A DNA stretch of 64,000 nucleotides, taken from positions 1 through 64,000 of the forward strand of contig JAPKZB010000087.1 of NCBI GenBank assembly GCA_026393985.1, read 5' to 3'. This document shows positions 33,735 through 41,996 of the stretch, piece by piece (the stretch's first letter is position 1; each line of letters starts with the position of its first letter). The notes under the pieces are model-generated. The model was not told the DNA's origin and ran no database searches. It worked only from the letters and a program-made list of their open reading frames with translations. The DNA is from Acidobacteriota bacterium. Lineage in GTDB: Bacteria; Acidobacteriota; Terriglobia; Bryobacterales; Bryobacteraceae. A program made the translations under genes and the position numbers.

Positions 33735-35069
33735 TTAGTGACTGAGCCGGATCTGCTCGCCCTGTTGCAGACCGCTCAGGATCGAGGCGTGGGTGTCATT
33801 GGTCAAGCCAACGGTAACTTGGCGTGCCGCGAACCCCTGGCTGCTCTTGACGTCGACAAACGCTTTGCCATCCTGCTGGTAGAGGGCCTGCCGGGGAACA
33901 ACCAGAGTGTTCTTTACCTGATCGAGAACTACGTCCGCCGAGCCGGATAGGTCCGGAATCAGTCGGGAATCGGAACCTTCGATGGCGAGCTTGAGCGGAA
34001 TGCTCCGGATGTAAGGATTCTGCCGCCAACCGCCGGTGGCAATGGCTCCAATGCTGAAGACTTTTGCCTTCATCACCATACCGGGGAAGGCATCGAGGCG
34101 GATCTCGGCCGAATATCCCAGCCGGAAATCATCACTTTCGGCTTGGTTTATCTTGGTCTCAAGCATCATGCTGCTCGGATTGACAACTTTCATGAACGGC
34201 TGACCCGGTGTGACCTGATCGCCCTGTTCAATCGTGCGCATGGAACTGCCGCCCCAGACCGACTGCAACACCGCCAAGCCATCCATCGGAGCGCTGATTA
34301 CAAAGCGCTTGACATCGGATTCGTGACGGGCCAGATGGCGCTTGTGCCGCTCCAGGGTAAAGTTGAGGATCGCCAGCTCAGAAGCCTGCAACTTCTTCGT
34401 GTTTTCGAAGTCCGACTGCAACTGCTTGTAGCGGGCCTGCGCCTCTTCGAAGGTGAGCTGCAGGAGTTGGCGCTCCACCTCGGTGCGCACTTCGGCGGCG
34501 GAAGCCTCCAGTCGTGCCTTGTCGAGATCAGCCTTGGCCACGAGGACCGTCTGCTCCAAGTTTTTCCAGTCAATCTCCAACTCCGCCTTGCGCTTCCGCA
34601 CATCGGCCAGAGCGGCTTCAACCGTATCCTTTACGTCGTCAATATGGTCCTGCAGACTCTGCCCATCAATCCGCGCAATCACGTCACCCTGTTTGACCAT
34701 CGCGCCCGAACTGACCATGCTGAGGAGAACCATGGGGCGGTTGCCCTCCGGCCCCCGGATCATCGGGGCGGTGATGGTTGCAAAGTTCTTTGCCGCCGTC
34801 GTGCCTGCAATGCGGGTGCGCTTTTCGAGGGCGCCTCGCTCAACTACCGTCGTCGGAATGACCACGGCAACCGTCTGCGCCTTCTTTGCCTCGAGCGGTT
34901 TATAGCCAAACTCGTAGCCGACCCATGCCGCTCCAGCCACCAACGCCACGATCAGGAATGGTTTCCAGCGGCCTCCGGCCGGAGCATCGGGAGGGGGGAG
35001 AGCCGGAGCCAGTTTGGCCGGTTGGCCAGACGGGGTCGGTTGGGGAGTGGGGTTCAGTATCGCCGACAT
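33735..35069 (-). CDS. HlyD/RND-type periplasmic adaptor protein
   Basis: 444 residues from ATG 35069; TTG and GTG codons upstream in frame (35084, 35081) are less likely. A proline-rich cytoplasmic N-terminus is followed by one transmembrane segment (FLIVALVAGAAWVGYEFGY, about residues 38-56). The periplasmic part has the half-lipoyl region (VKQGDVIARIDGQSLQDHI), a long coiled coil (about 125-245, rich in Lys, Glu and Ala), the second half-lipoyl region (VISAPMDGLAVLQS) and a beta-barrel with GYSAEIRLDAFPGM, ending in VTVGLTNDTHASILSGLQQGEQI. This is a membrane-fusion adaptor for an efflux pump or ABC exporter. No transporter or outer-membrane channel gene is next to it. The C-terminus converges on the DksA/TraR gene 31 bases away. 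Confidence 0.85.
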   Translation of the reverse strand: MSAILNPTPQPTPSGQPAKLAPALPPPDAPAGGRWKPFLIVALVAGAAWVGYEFGYKPLEAKKAQTVAVVIPTTVVERGALEKRTRIAGTTAAKNFATITAPMIRGPEGNRPMVLLSMVSSGAMVKQGDVIARIDGQSLQDHIDDVKDTVEAALADVRKRKAELEIDWKNLEQTVLVAKADLDKARLEASAAEVRTEVERQLLQLTFEEAQARYKQLQSDFENTKKLQASELAILNFTLERHKRHLARHESDVKRFVISAPMDGLAVLQSVWGGSSMRTIEQGDQVTPGQPFMKVVNPSSMMLETKINQAESDDFRLGYSAEIRLDAFPGMVMKAKVFSIGAIATGGWRQNPYIRSIPLKLAIEGSDSRLIPDLSGSADVVLDQVKNTLVVPRQALYQQDGKAFVDVKSSQGFAARQVTVGLTNDTHASILSGLQQGEQIRLSH

Positions 35070-35273
35070 AATTATGTTCACCAACGCCTTCCATCCAGAT
35101 TAATCGCGTAGAGCAACCGCGGACGCACGGCTTCCCAGGGGACGACGCCTGAAACCCAGCGAAGGTTACGCCCTCTTCAGATTATCACCCGGACTACGAA
35201 CATGGCAGGGGGTAAAGTTTTCCGCGGGGTTGGTCGATATCTCACCAGGATCAGGGTTACCGGAGTTTTGTTT

Positions 35274-36197
35274 ATGCGCCATCTCAGCATCGGAGTGTTC
35301 TTTCCCGCGGCCCTCGTCTGTTGGGCGGGCGAGGGCCGCGTGTTGCCGCCCCCTTCCGTGGACGTGGCGCTGGAGCCGGAGAGTGGTCATCTGCTGGCGG
35401 TGGAGGGTGTGGCGGGACGTTTGAGTTTGGGGCGCCGGATTTGGGATGGCCCGGTCGAGTCGGTATGGCCGGCGGGATCGCGGGCGCTGGTGCGCAGCGC
35501 GGCCGGCTGGCAGCTTCTGACCTGGAATGAATCCCGGACCGTTACCGCTGTGCTGGACCTTGGATTTCAGGATTGGGTCGCTCCGGTCTGGAACGCCCGG
35601 GCTTCGGCCTGGCTCGCCTGCGGCGAGGGGGGTGGATACTGCGGCATTTACCGGGTGGAGCAGGGTAGAAAGGTGCGGGAGATTCGGCTCGCCGGCGGCT
35701 TACGGGCGCTCAGTTTGTCGGACGACGGGATCGTCGCGCTTCTTGGCCAGCAGGATCGTGCCGTGCTGTGGCGCGAGAATGACGACCTGGTTCCCGTGGC
35801 GACCGGCGAAAGCATCTTGGGCGCTTTTGCCCCGGGTGGCGGCCGGCTGGCTACGATCGATTCAGCGGGCACCCTCGCGTTCACGGAGGTTAAGAGCGCC
35901 GCCTCGCGCCAGGTGGAGGCTCCGCCGGGCGCGGTCGGACTGGTTTGGTCCAGTGTGGTGGGGGCTGGGGCTCTTCTGGTGACCGTTCATGGTTCCGGCG
36001 AGATCCGCCAGTGGGATGAGCAGGCCATGGAAGTGTTCGCCGGCAATTGCGGATGTCAGCCGACGGGGGCCTGGATCGCCGGGTCGGGTTTGGTGCGGCT
36101 GCATGACTCGCTCAAGCACATCACTCACTTTCTCGATTTCGAGCGGGGCGAAGCGGCATTTACCCTACTGCCCGCGTTCGCGCCGGAGGTCCGCTGA
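35274..36197 (+). CDS. Secreted beta-propeller-like protein
   Basis: 307 residues from ATG 35274, where a signal peptide begins (MRHLSIGVFFPAALVCWAGEG); the frame extends upstream to 35202 without such a signal. The body consists of repeated short strand pairs (for example SGHLLAVEGVAGRLSLG, LRALSLSDDGIVALLGQQ, LGAFAPGGGRLATIDSAGTL) resembling WD40/YVTN blades, with several conserved Trp. No catalytic residues are evident. It ends one base into the next gene (TGATG), so it is translationally coupled to the NIDO/Ig-repeat protein and probably works with it outside the cell. Confidence 0.65.
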   Translation: MRHLSIGVFFPAALVCWAGEGRVLPPPSVDVALEPESGHLLAVEGVAGRLSLGRRIWDGPVESVWPAGSRALVRSAAGWQLLTWNESRTVTAVLDLGFQDWVAPVWNARASAWLACGEGGGYCGIYRVEQGRKVREIRLAGGLRALSLSDDGIVALLGQQDRAVLWRENDDLVPVATGESILGAFAPGGGRLATIDSAGTLAFTEVKSAASRQVEAPPGAVGLVWSSVVGAGALLVTVHGSGEIRQWDEQAMEVFAGNCGCQPTGAWIAGSGLVRLHDSLKHITHFLDFERGEAAFTLLPAFAPEVR

Positions 36198-39100
36198 TGC
36201 CGGTCAGTCATCGCAAAGATGTCTTGGCGGAGGAGCGGGAGTTCTCCCGGAGTCTTCTCGCGCTGGCCGGCGCCGTCGAAGAGTGCAGCTCGGGCCAGTC
36301 GCCGCTGAAGGCTGAGGGCGAACCTGTCGCCGAACCCGTCAAAGGGCTCTTTAAACAGCCGGGCCTCTTGTTGGCCCTCCTGGCGGTTCTGGCCGGTGGG
36401 CTTGCCTATCCTCAACCAATGGCAGGTCAGGCGATCCGCGATCTGCCCGGTTTCAAATCGCGCACGGTGCCACGTAACGATGACGGGTCCGGTCCCTTCG
36501 TGCCGCTGCCCTTCCCGATTAATTTTTTCGGCCGCCTGCGGGCCGGTTGCTGGGTGAACAACAACGGCAACATCACCTTCGACCGGTCGCTGTCCACCTA
36601 CACACCGTTTGGTCTTGAGAGTACTCGCACCGAAATCATCGCGCCGTTTTTTGCCGATGTGGATACCCGCGGCGTGCGGTCCCGGTTGGTGACCTTTGGC
36701 GAGGATAAGGTTAACGGTCGCCAGGCCTTTGGAGCCAACTATCTGGACGTCGGGTACTTTGCCAGTCATGACGACAAGCTGAACCGCTTTCAGGTCATTT
36801 TGATCGATCGTTCCGATACTGGATCCGGCAATTTCGATGTTGAGTTCAACTACGAGCGGATTGTTTGGGAAACGGGCGATGCCTCGGGTGGCTCGGGTGG
36901 ATTTGGTGGGGTTCCGGCCTCCGTTGGCTGGTCCAACGGATCCGGCCAACCCGGAACCAGTTTTCAATTGCCGGGTTCGCTAAGCTCCGGTGCGTTTCTC
37001 GACAGCGGTCCCCAAGCGCTCGCACGGCGCCGTTTGAATGTCCCGGTCATCGGCCGTTATCTGTTCCGGGCCCGCGATGGGCAGTTGAGTCCCGGCTTGC
37101 GCATCACCTCGGGCAGCCAACTGCCGAATGGACGGATTGGTGCGGCCTACTCCGCAGTCTTAACGGCCGAGGGTGGCTCCGGATACCAGTGGAGCCTTCT
37201 GCCCGATCCGGGCCAGTCCCTGCCTGGCCTCTCCCTCTCCCCGTCCGGGGTTCTGAGTGGCACGCCGACGGCGGTTGGTGTTTATCAATTTACCGTGCGG
37301 CTGACCACCCGCATCGAGGGGGTCGAGGAGACCTTAGCGCAACGGATAACCCTGGAAGTCCTGCCGGCAACGCTGCAGATTCTGAGCGGTACCTGCCCGC
37401 TGCCCGAGGCGACCGAAGGCTCCATCTACCGGCAAACGCTGCGTGCCGCCGGGGCGCCCGGCCCGTATCTCTGGTCCTGGGGCGAGAACGGCATGAGCCC
37501 GGTGGCTGGTCTGCAGTTGAGTGAGGATGGGGTATTATCGGGTACCCCGGTGACGGCCGGGTCCTATAATTTTATAGTCCGAGTAGCCGGTAACCCGCGG
37601 TCCGACGTGGAACCAGCCTCCCGCGCTTGTTCGTTGAACGTCCGGCCTCGCCTCACGCAGTTGACCGTGGCTTCCTGTCCGGCGGCATCGGGCACCGCCG
37701 GCGTTGGCTACGACGAACTGGCCCAGGCCAGTGGCGGATTGACGCCGTACCGGTGGACGGCCTTCGGTGCCCTGCCTCCGGGCATCGGCCTTTCCGGGGA
37801 TGGGAGATTCGCGGGCATCCCGGCAGTGTCCGGACGCTTCGTCTACGCTCTTGAGGTGAATGACGCGCTGGGCCGCACCAGCCGATTGACGTGCGACCTC
37901 ACTGTCGAGGAGCCCGCTTTGAATCTGGAAACAGCCTGTCCGCTGGCTTCGGTTGAGACCGGACAAGCCGTGCGGATTGCTTTAGAAGCCTCCGGTGGAG
38001 CGGCGCCATACTCCTGGAGCGCCGTCGGAAGCCTACCTCCCGGTCTGGTCGTAAGCCCGGACGGCCAATTACAGGGCACTCCCAACGCCGCCGGGGCGTT
38101 TCAATTTCAGATCGTTGTCCGGGACCGCGATGGACTGGGCGCGGGTAAGCCTTGTGCGATGGGGGTGCGCCGGGCGCCCTTGAGTATCTCCTCCTGTCCA
38201 CTGCCGCCGGCCCAACTCGGCCGGTCGTTCGAAGCGGCGCTCGCCAGCGAAGGAGGCGTGGCGCCCTACGTCTGGACGGCGAGTGGCGCGTTGCCGGCCG
38301 GATTGACCCTCAGCTCGGAGGGTCGCTTGAGCGGTATCCCGGTTGCCCCGGGCACTGCCGTGTTCACCGTTGCGGTCCGCGACGGCAACGGGATCCTAGC
38401 CACCCAACAGTGTGAGCAGTTCGTCACCCCCAAGCCGCTCCGGCTCCTTGGTGACTGTCCGTTTCCCCCGGCTGCGGTGGGTTCCTTCTACCGGACGCAG
38501 GTGATCCCCGATGGCGGCGTCCCACCTTACCGCTTCCGCTCTGAGCGTCAGCTGCCGTCGGGCCTGGCTCTCGGCACTGACGGTTGGATCTCGGGTACCC
38601 CGCAGGTGCCCGGCAAAGCCGATCTGACGGTCCTGGTGGAGGATGCTCGCCGTGCCGCCGTCAGCCGCACCTGCTCGCTGACGGCGGAGTTGCCGCCGGT
38701 CACCGGCTTACGCCTGTCGGGGATGCCCGCCCTTGTCACGCCCGCCGGTGGCAGCATTCCCCTGGTGGTGCAGTTCGATCGGGCGTATCCTCTTGCCGTC
38801 GGTGGTACCTTGGCGCTTGAAATGCAGCCCGACACGGGCGCCGGGGACGCCCTGGTCAATCAGGCCGATCCCGCCGTGGTGTTTGCCGCCAATGGCCGCC
38901 GCCAGCTCAGCTTCTCACTCGCCGCCGGGCAGCGGCAGTTTGCCGCCACCATTGCCGGGCCGGGTACGGTTGCCGGTTACCTCACCGCGCGGGTCAGTCG
39001 GCTTGAAATTGCCGGCCAGTTGCAGCCGGCGGCGCCCGGGGCGGCCAGAACCACCGTGCCGCGCACCGCGCCCCAGTTGACCGACGCCTGCTACACCGGA

Positions 39101-39388
39101 ACTGCCGGGCAATTGGCCTTGCGTGTCGCCGGCACGAGCTCGACGCGCGATCTCACGGCCATCTCGGTGGTCCTGAACGGCGCCGAGGTGAAAGACTTGA
39201 ACATCGCCACCTACGCAGCCGAGTACTTTTCGAGCGAACTCAGCATCCGTACCGGAGGCGCCTTCCAACTCGAGATCCCCCTCCCGGTGCCCCCTTCGAC
39301 CAATCTCTTCCGCGTCGACTCGCTCCGCGTCTCTCTAGGGAACAAAGTAGGTTCCTCGGGAGAAAGGGCTGCCCGGGCCTGCAATTAA
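36197..39388 (+). CDS. NIDO-domain surface protein with six He_PIG-type Ig repeats
   Basis: 1063 residues. A GGAGG site (36185-36189) seven bases before ATG 36197 fixes the start, which leaves an odd polar extension of about 54 residues before the hydrophobic segment LLLALLAVLAGGLAYPQPMAG (signal or anchor). Residues 80-285 form a NIDO-like domain: FPINFFGRLRAGCWVNNNGN, RTEIIAPFFADVDTRG, and DVEFNYERIVWETGDASGG. Then six putative Ig (He_PIG) repeats of about 85 residues follow (about 300-840) with the pattern G..Y...L.A.GG..PY.W...G.LP.GL.LS.DG.L.GTP...G...F.V.V.D. Repeats 2-6 each have a Cys near the start and end, as if for a disulfide. The C-terminus (about 840-1063) is unassigned. Likely an exported adhesion or matrix protein. 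Confidence 0.8.
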   Translation: MPVSHRKDVLAEEREFSRSLLALAGAVEECSSGQSPLKAEGEPVAEPVKGLFKQPGLLLALLAVLAGGLAYPQPMAGQAIRDLPGFKSRTVPRNDDGSGPFVPLPFPINFFGRLRAGCWVNNNGNITFDRSLSTYTPFGLESTRTEIIAPFFADVDTRGVRSRLVTFGEDKVNGRQAFGANYLDVGYFASHDDKLNRFQVILIDRSDTGSGNFDVEFNYERIVWETGDASGGSGGFGGVPASVGWSNGSGQPGTSFQLPGSLSSGAFLDSGPQALARRRLNVPVIGRYLFRARDGQLSPGLRITSGSQLPNGRIGAAYSAVLTAEGGSGYQWSLLPDPGQSLPGLSLSPSGVLSGTPTAVGVYQFTVRLTTRIEGVEETLAQRITLEVLPATLQILSGTCPLPEATEGSIYRQTLRAAGAPGPYLWSWGENGMSPVAGLQLSEDGVLSGTPVTAGSYNFIVRVAGNPRSDVEPASRACSLNVRPRLTQLTVASCPAASGTAGVGYDELAQASGGLTPYRWTAFGALPPGIGLSGDGRFAGIPAVSGRFVYALEVNDALGRTSRLTCDLTVEEPALNLETACPLASVETGQAVRIALEASGGAAPYSWSAVGSLPPGLVVSPDGQLQGTPNAAGAFQFQIVVRDRDGLGAGKPCAMGVRRAPLSISSCPLPPAQLGRSFEAALASEGGVAPYVWTASGALPAGLTLSSEGRLSGIPVAPGTAVFTVAVRDGNGILATQQCEQFVTPKPLRLLGDCPFPPAAVGSFYRTQVIPDGGVPPYRFRSERQLPSGLALGTDGWISGTPQVPGKADLTVLVEDARRAAVSRTCSLTAELPPVTGLRLSGMPALVTPAGGSIPLVVQFDRAYPLAVGGTLALEMQPDTGAGDALVNQADPAVVFAANGRRQLSFSLAAGQRQFAATIAGPGTVAGYLTARVSRLEIAGQLQPAAPGAARTTVPRTAPQLTDACYTGTAGQLALRVAGTSSTRDLTAISVVLNGAEVKDLNIATYAAEYFSSELSIRTGGAFQLEIPLPVPPSTNLFRVDSLRVSLGNKVGSSGERAARACN

Positions 39389-39426
39389 TCAGGAAAAAAC
39401 TACCGACATCTAGGCACTCTTGCTGA

Positions 39427-39464
39427 TTGGGCACTTGGCGCTTTCTTTCTACAATCAAAGAAAG
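39427..39464 (+). promoter_or_regulatory. Promoter with inverted repeat for the 65-residue HTH-like gene
   Basis: TTGGGC (39427-39432), a 17-base spacer and TACAAT (39450-39455) form a good sigma-70-like promoter. The perfect inverted repeat CTTTCTTT (39441-39448) and AAAGAAAG (39457-39464) straddles the -10, which is a typical operator position. Transcription would start about 26 bases before ATG 39488, with AAGGAA as ribosome binding site. Confidence 0.5.
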
Positions 39465-39487
39465 ATCAAAGCCAAGGAACCCCTTTC

Positions 39488-39685
39488 ATGCTAGCTACTC
39501 GAGCATTCAAGTCCTATTATTCGGAATCCGAAGCTGCGGAAGCTTTGGGCGTTTCGATCGAGCAATTCCGCTCTCTCGTTCGCACCCATGTCGCCCATTC
39601 TGAAGAGGAGCAGCAGATGATCCCCTCGACCACCTTCCAGCCCTCGGACCTCGTTATCCTGCGGCTTCTCGCCAACCTCCGATAG
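39488..39685 (+). CDS. Small helix-turn-helix-like protein
   Basis: 65 residues. AAGGAA lies eight bases upstream and a good promoter precedes it, so this small frame is likely a real gene. The sequence YYSESEAAEALGVSIEQFRS resembles the first helices of excisionase/MerR-type helix-turn-helix proteins (SEAAEALGVS is the classic pattern). The C-terminus ends in FQPSDLVILRLLANLR, similar to the second part of such small DNA-binding domains. It would bind DNA as a dimer, perhaps at its own promoter, where an inverted repeat covers the -10. Function otherwise unknown. Confidence 0.6.
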   Translation: MLATRAFKSYYSESEAAEALGVSIEQFRSLVRTHVAHSEEEQQMIPSTTFQPSDLVILRLLANLR

Positions 39686-39688
39686 CGA

Positions 39689-39694
39689 TACAAT
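39689..39694 (+). promoter_or_regulatory. -10 box before the dehydrogenase gene
   Basis: TACAAT ends nine bases before ATG 39704 and there is no ribosome binding site in the gap (TAGCGGGGTT). It starts four bases after the stop of the preceding small gene. Confidence 0.4.
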
Positions 39695-39703
39695 AGCGGG
39701 GTT

Positions 39704-40609
39704 ATGGCGAAACTCGGCTTTCTCGGATTGGGCATCATGGGTTATCCCATGGCCCGGCATCTTCTCGACGCGGGTCACGATGTGGCCCTTTGGTCCTACT
39801 CGACCTCCAAGGTCACCGACTTGGCCCAAGGCCGGTCTAACGCTCGCCCCTGCGTCACTCCCAAAGAGGTGGCAGAGAACGCAGATTGCGTCTTCCTGAT
39901 TGTCGGCGACACCGCCATGTCGGAAGCCGTTATCTTCGGCCCCAACGGTCTGCTCGAAGGCGCCAAGCCTGGTACCGTCATTGTCGATGCCTCCACGGTT
40001 GCCCCCTCCTACAGTCGCTCCGCAGCAGAACGCTGCAATGCCAAGGGCGTCGAGTTCCTCGATGCGCCCTGCACCGGCTCCAAGCCCGGCGCCGAAGGCG
40101 GCACTTTAACCTTTATGATCGGCGGCGACCAGAACGTCTTCGCCGCCGTCAAGCCCTACTTCGAACCGATGGGCAAGCAACTGTATTACTGCGGCGGACC
40201 CGGCCTGGGCATGAACGCCAAGCTCACCCAGAATCTGATCCTGTCCAACCTCCTGCAGGCTTTCAACGAAGGCATGGTGCTCGCCACCAAGGCCGGCGTC
40301 GATCCCGACCTCATGGTCGATATCCTGAGCAACTCCGCCGCCCGCAGCGGATTAATCTCCTTCAAGGCCCCCTACGTCTTCCGCCGCGACTTCTCCACTA
40401 ATTTTTCCGTCAAATGGATGCACAAGGACATCGGCCTCATGCTGGACTCGGCCAAAGAGATCGGCGTACCCCTCCCGCTCACGGCTTTAACCCAGCAGAT
40501 GTTCCAGGCCGCCATCTCGCTCGGCTCCGGCGATGAGGATATCTGCAGCACAATCAAGGTCTTAGAGGGAATCGCCGGCGTCGAAGTGAAGAGCAAGACG
40601 AAGGCGTAG
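39704..40609 (+). CDS. NAD(P)-dependent beta-hydroxyacid dehydrogenase
   Basis: 301 residues. The Rossmann start GFLGLGIMGYPMARHLLDAGH is the family signature of 3-hydroxyisobutyrate/tartronate-semialdehyde/6-phosphogluconate-like dehydrogenases. Substrate-binding DAPCTGSKPGAEGGTLTFMIGG and the catalytic Lys region GMNAKLTQNLILSN follow in order, and the C-terminal all-helical domain contains FSVKWMHKDIGLMLD. Length is typical (290-300). It oxidises or reduces a 3-hydroxy acid such as glyoxylate/succinic semialdehyde derivatives in the cytoplasm; the precise substrate is not determined by these motifs. It is monocistronic, followed by a 0.2-kb gap. Confidence 0.88.
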   Translation: MAKLGFLGLGIMGYPMARHLLDAGHDVALWSYSTSKVTDLAQGRSNARPCVTPKEVAENADCVFLIVGDTAMSEAVIFGPNGLLEGAKPGTVIVDASTVAPSYSRSAAERCNAKGVEFLDAPCTGSKPGAEGGTLTFMIGGDQNVFAAVKPYFEPMGKQLYYCGGPGLGMNAKLTQNLILSNLLQAFNEGMVLATKAGVDPDLMVDILSNSAARSGLISFKAPYVFRRDFSTNFSVKWMHKDIGLMLDSAKEIGVPLPLTALTQQMFQAAISLGSGDEDICSTIKVLEGIAGVEVKSKTKA

Positions 40610-40641
40610 GCCGCCGTCTCCATTTTTTCAGAAAAAAACTC

Positions 40642-40670
40642 TTGCGATTCCAAAAATCATATTCTAATAT
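40642..40670 (+). promoter_or_regulatory. Putative promoter in the gap before dxr
   Basis: TTGCGA (40642-40647), 17-base spacer, TAATAT (40665-40670). The flanking sequence is strikingly AT-rich against the local background. The transcript would start near 40677 and cover the structured stretch described next. Confidence 0.4.
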
Positions 40671-40676
40671 TGAAAG

Positions 40677-40800
40677 TAAGACGGGGGGGCAACTCCCACC
40701 AAAGCGAGACTAACCTCAATATAGACCCCTGAAGCATCCCTCCCGTCGCCCTTCGGGGTTCCTTCTCTCCCGGTGCTTCCGACCTCCGAACTTCTCCTAA
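40677..40800 (+). other. Possible structured 5' leader or small RNA upstream of dxr
   Basis: No frame of interest lies here. The predicted RNA has a GAAGCA/TGCTTC pairing (40731-40736 with 40774-40779) enclosing a CCC-TTCG-GGG tetraloop hairpin (40749-40758), and a G-run at 40683-40689 near a CTCCC that could pair with it. It matches no riboswitch or RNA family I know. It could be a leader of dxr, as there is a second -10 at 40806, or an independent small RNA. Confidence 0.25.
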
Positions 40801-40805
40801 CCGAG

Positions 40806-40814
40806 TGATACGAT
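40806..40814 (+). promoter_or_regulatory. Extended -10 element before dxr
   Basis: TGATACGAT fits TGnTATAAT. The predicted start of transcription lies at about 40821, ten bases before ATG 40831, which supports ATG 40831 rather than the upstream TTG 40819 as the dxr start. Confidence 0.45.
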
Positions 40815-40830
40815 AGAGTTGTCTGCTTGG

Positions 40831-41988
40831 ATGAAGACCCTCACCCTACTCGGATCGACTGGTTCGATCGGCACCAGCACCCTCGACGTTGTCCGGCGCC
40901 GTCCCGACGAGTTTTCCGTCTATGCCCTCGTCGCCGGAACCAACCTGGACCTGCTGGTCGAACAGATTCGCGAATTCGCTCCCGCCGTGGCCGTCGTCGC
41001 CACCGCCGATTTGTGTGACGAACTGGCCCGCAAACTCTCTGCCGCCGGCGTACGACCTCCAGAACTGACCCACGGCGCCGCCGGACGTCTCGCTGCGGCC
41101 ATCGCCCCAGAGGTCGACATCGTCATGTCCGCCATCGTAGGCGTTGCCGGCCTCGAGGCGACCTACGAGGCCGTGCGCCGCCGCAAAATCATCGGACTGG
41201 CGAATAAAGAGGTCCTCGTCGCCAGCGGCCAACTCGTCATGGCCGCCTGCCGCGAAGCCGGTACCGAGATGATCCCGGTCGATAGTGAGCACAACGGCGC
41301 CCACCAATGCCTACGCGCCGGCCGTCGGGACGAGGTCACTAAGCTGATTCTCACGGCATCCGGCGGTCCGTTCCGCCGCACCCCGCAGGCCGACCTCGAG
41401 AAGGTCACCGTCGCCCAGGCCCTCAACCACCCCACCTGGAAAATGGGCCAGCGCATCACCATCGATTCGGCCACCATGATGAACAAAGGCTTCGAAGTCA
41501 TCGAAGCCTGCTGGCTCTTCGATTTCCCCCCGGCCGAAGTCGAGGTCGTCGTCCACCCGCAGTCTTCGATTCACGCCATGGTGGAGTACAACGACGGCTC
41601 CGTCATCGCGCAGGTCTCCGCCACCGATATGCGGATGCCCATTCAGTACGCCCTTACCTACCCCGCCCGCGCCTCCGCCCCCGTGCCCCGCATGGACTGG
41701 AAAACCGCCCGCACCTGGGAGTTCGAACCCCCGGACCTCGACCGCTTCCCCCTGCTCGCCCTCGCCTACGCTGCCCAAACCGCCGGCGGGTCCGCCACCT
41801 GCACCTTGAACGCCGCCGACGAAGTCGCCGTCGAAGCCTTCCTGGCCGGCCGGATCTCGTTCCCAAGCATCGCCCGCATCGTCAGGGAAACCCTCGAAAA
41901 GGTACCCAATCGCACCCCCCGCACCGTCGAAGAGGTGCTCGAGATTGATTGCGCCAGCCGCCAGATGGCCCGCGCACTCGTAGGATAG
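40831..41988 (+). CDS. dxr: 1-deoxy-D-xylulose 5-phosphate reductoisomerase
   Basis: 385 residues from ATG 40831; a TTG at 40819 would add four residues but sits only four bases after the -10 box. Dxr converts DXP to methylerythritol 4-phosphate with NADPH in the MEP isoprenoid pathway. Seen are the NADPH-binding LGSTGSIGTSTLDVV at the N-terminus, IGLANKEVLVASGQLV, PVDSEHNGAHQCL (metal-binding Asp and Glu region), ILTASGGPFRR, NHPTWKMGQRITIDSATMMNKG and VHPQSSIHAMVEYNDGS, all family hallmarks. The rseP gene follows after 8 bases, an order common in bacteria. Confidence 0.95.
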   Translation: MKTLTLLGSTGSIGTSTLDVVRRRPDEFSVYALVAGTNLDLLVEQIREFAPAVAVVATADLCDELARKLSAAGVRPPELTHGAAGRLAAAIAPEVDIVMSAIVGVAGLEATYEAVRRRKIIGLANKEVLVASGQLVMAACREAGTEMIPVDSEHNGAHQCLRAGRRDEVTKLILTASGGPFRRTPQADLEKVTVAQALNHPTWKMGQRITIDSATMMNKGFEVIEACWLFDFPPAEVEVVVHPQSSIHAMVEYNDGSVIAQVSATDMRMPIQYALTYPARASAPVPRMDWKTARTWEFEPPDLDRFPLLALAYAAQTAGGSATCTLNAADEVAVEAFLAGRISFPSIARIVRETLEKVPNRTPRTVEEVLEIDCASRQMARALVG

Positions 41989-41996
41989 CCAACTCT

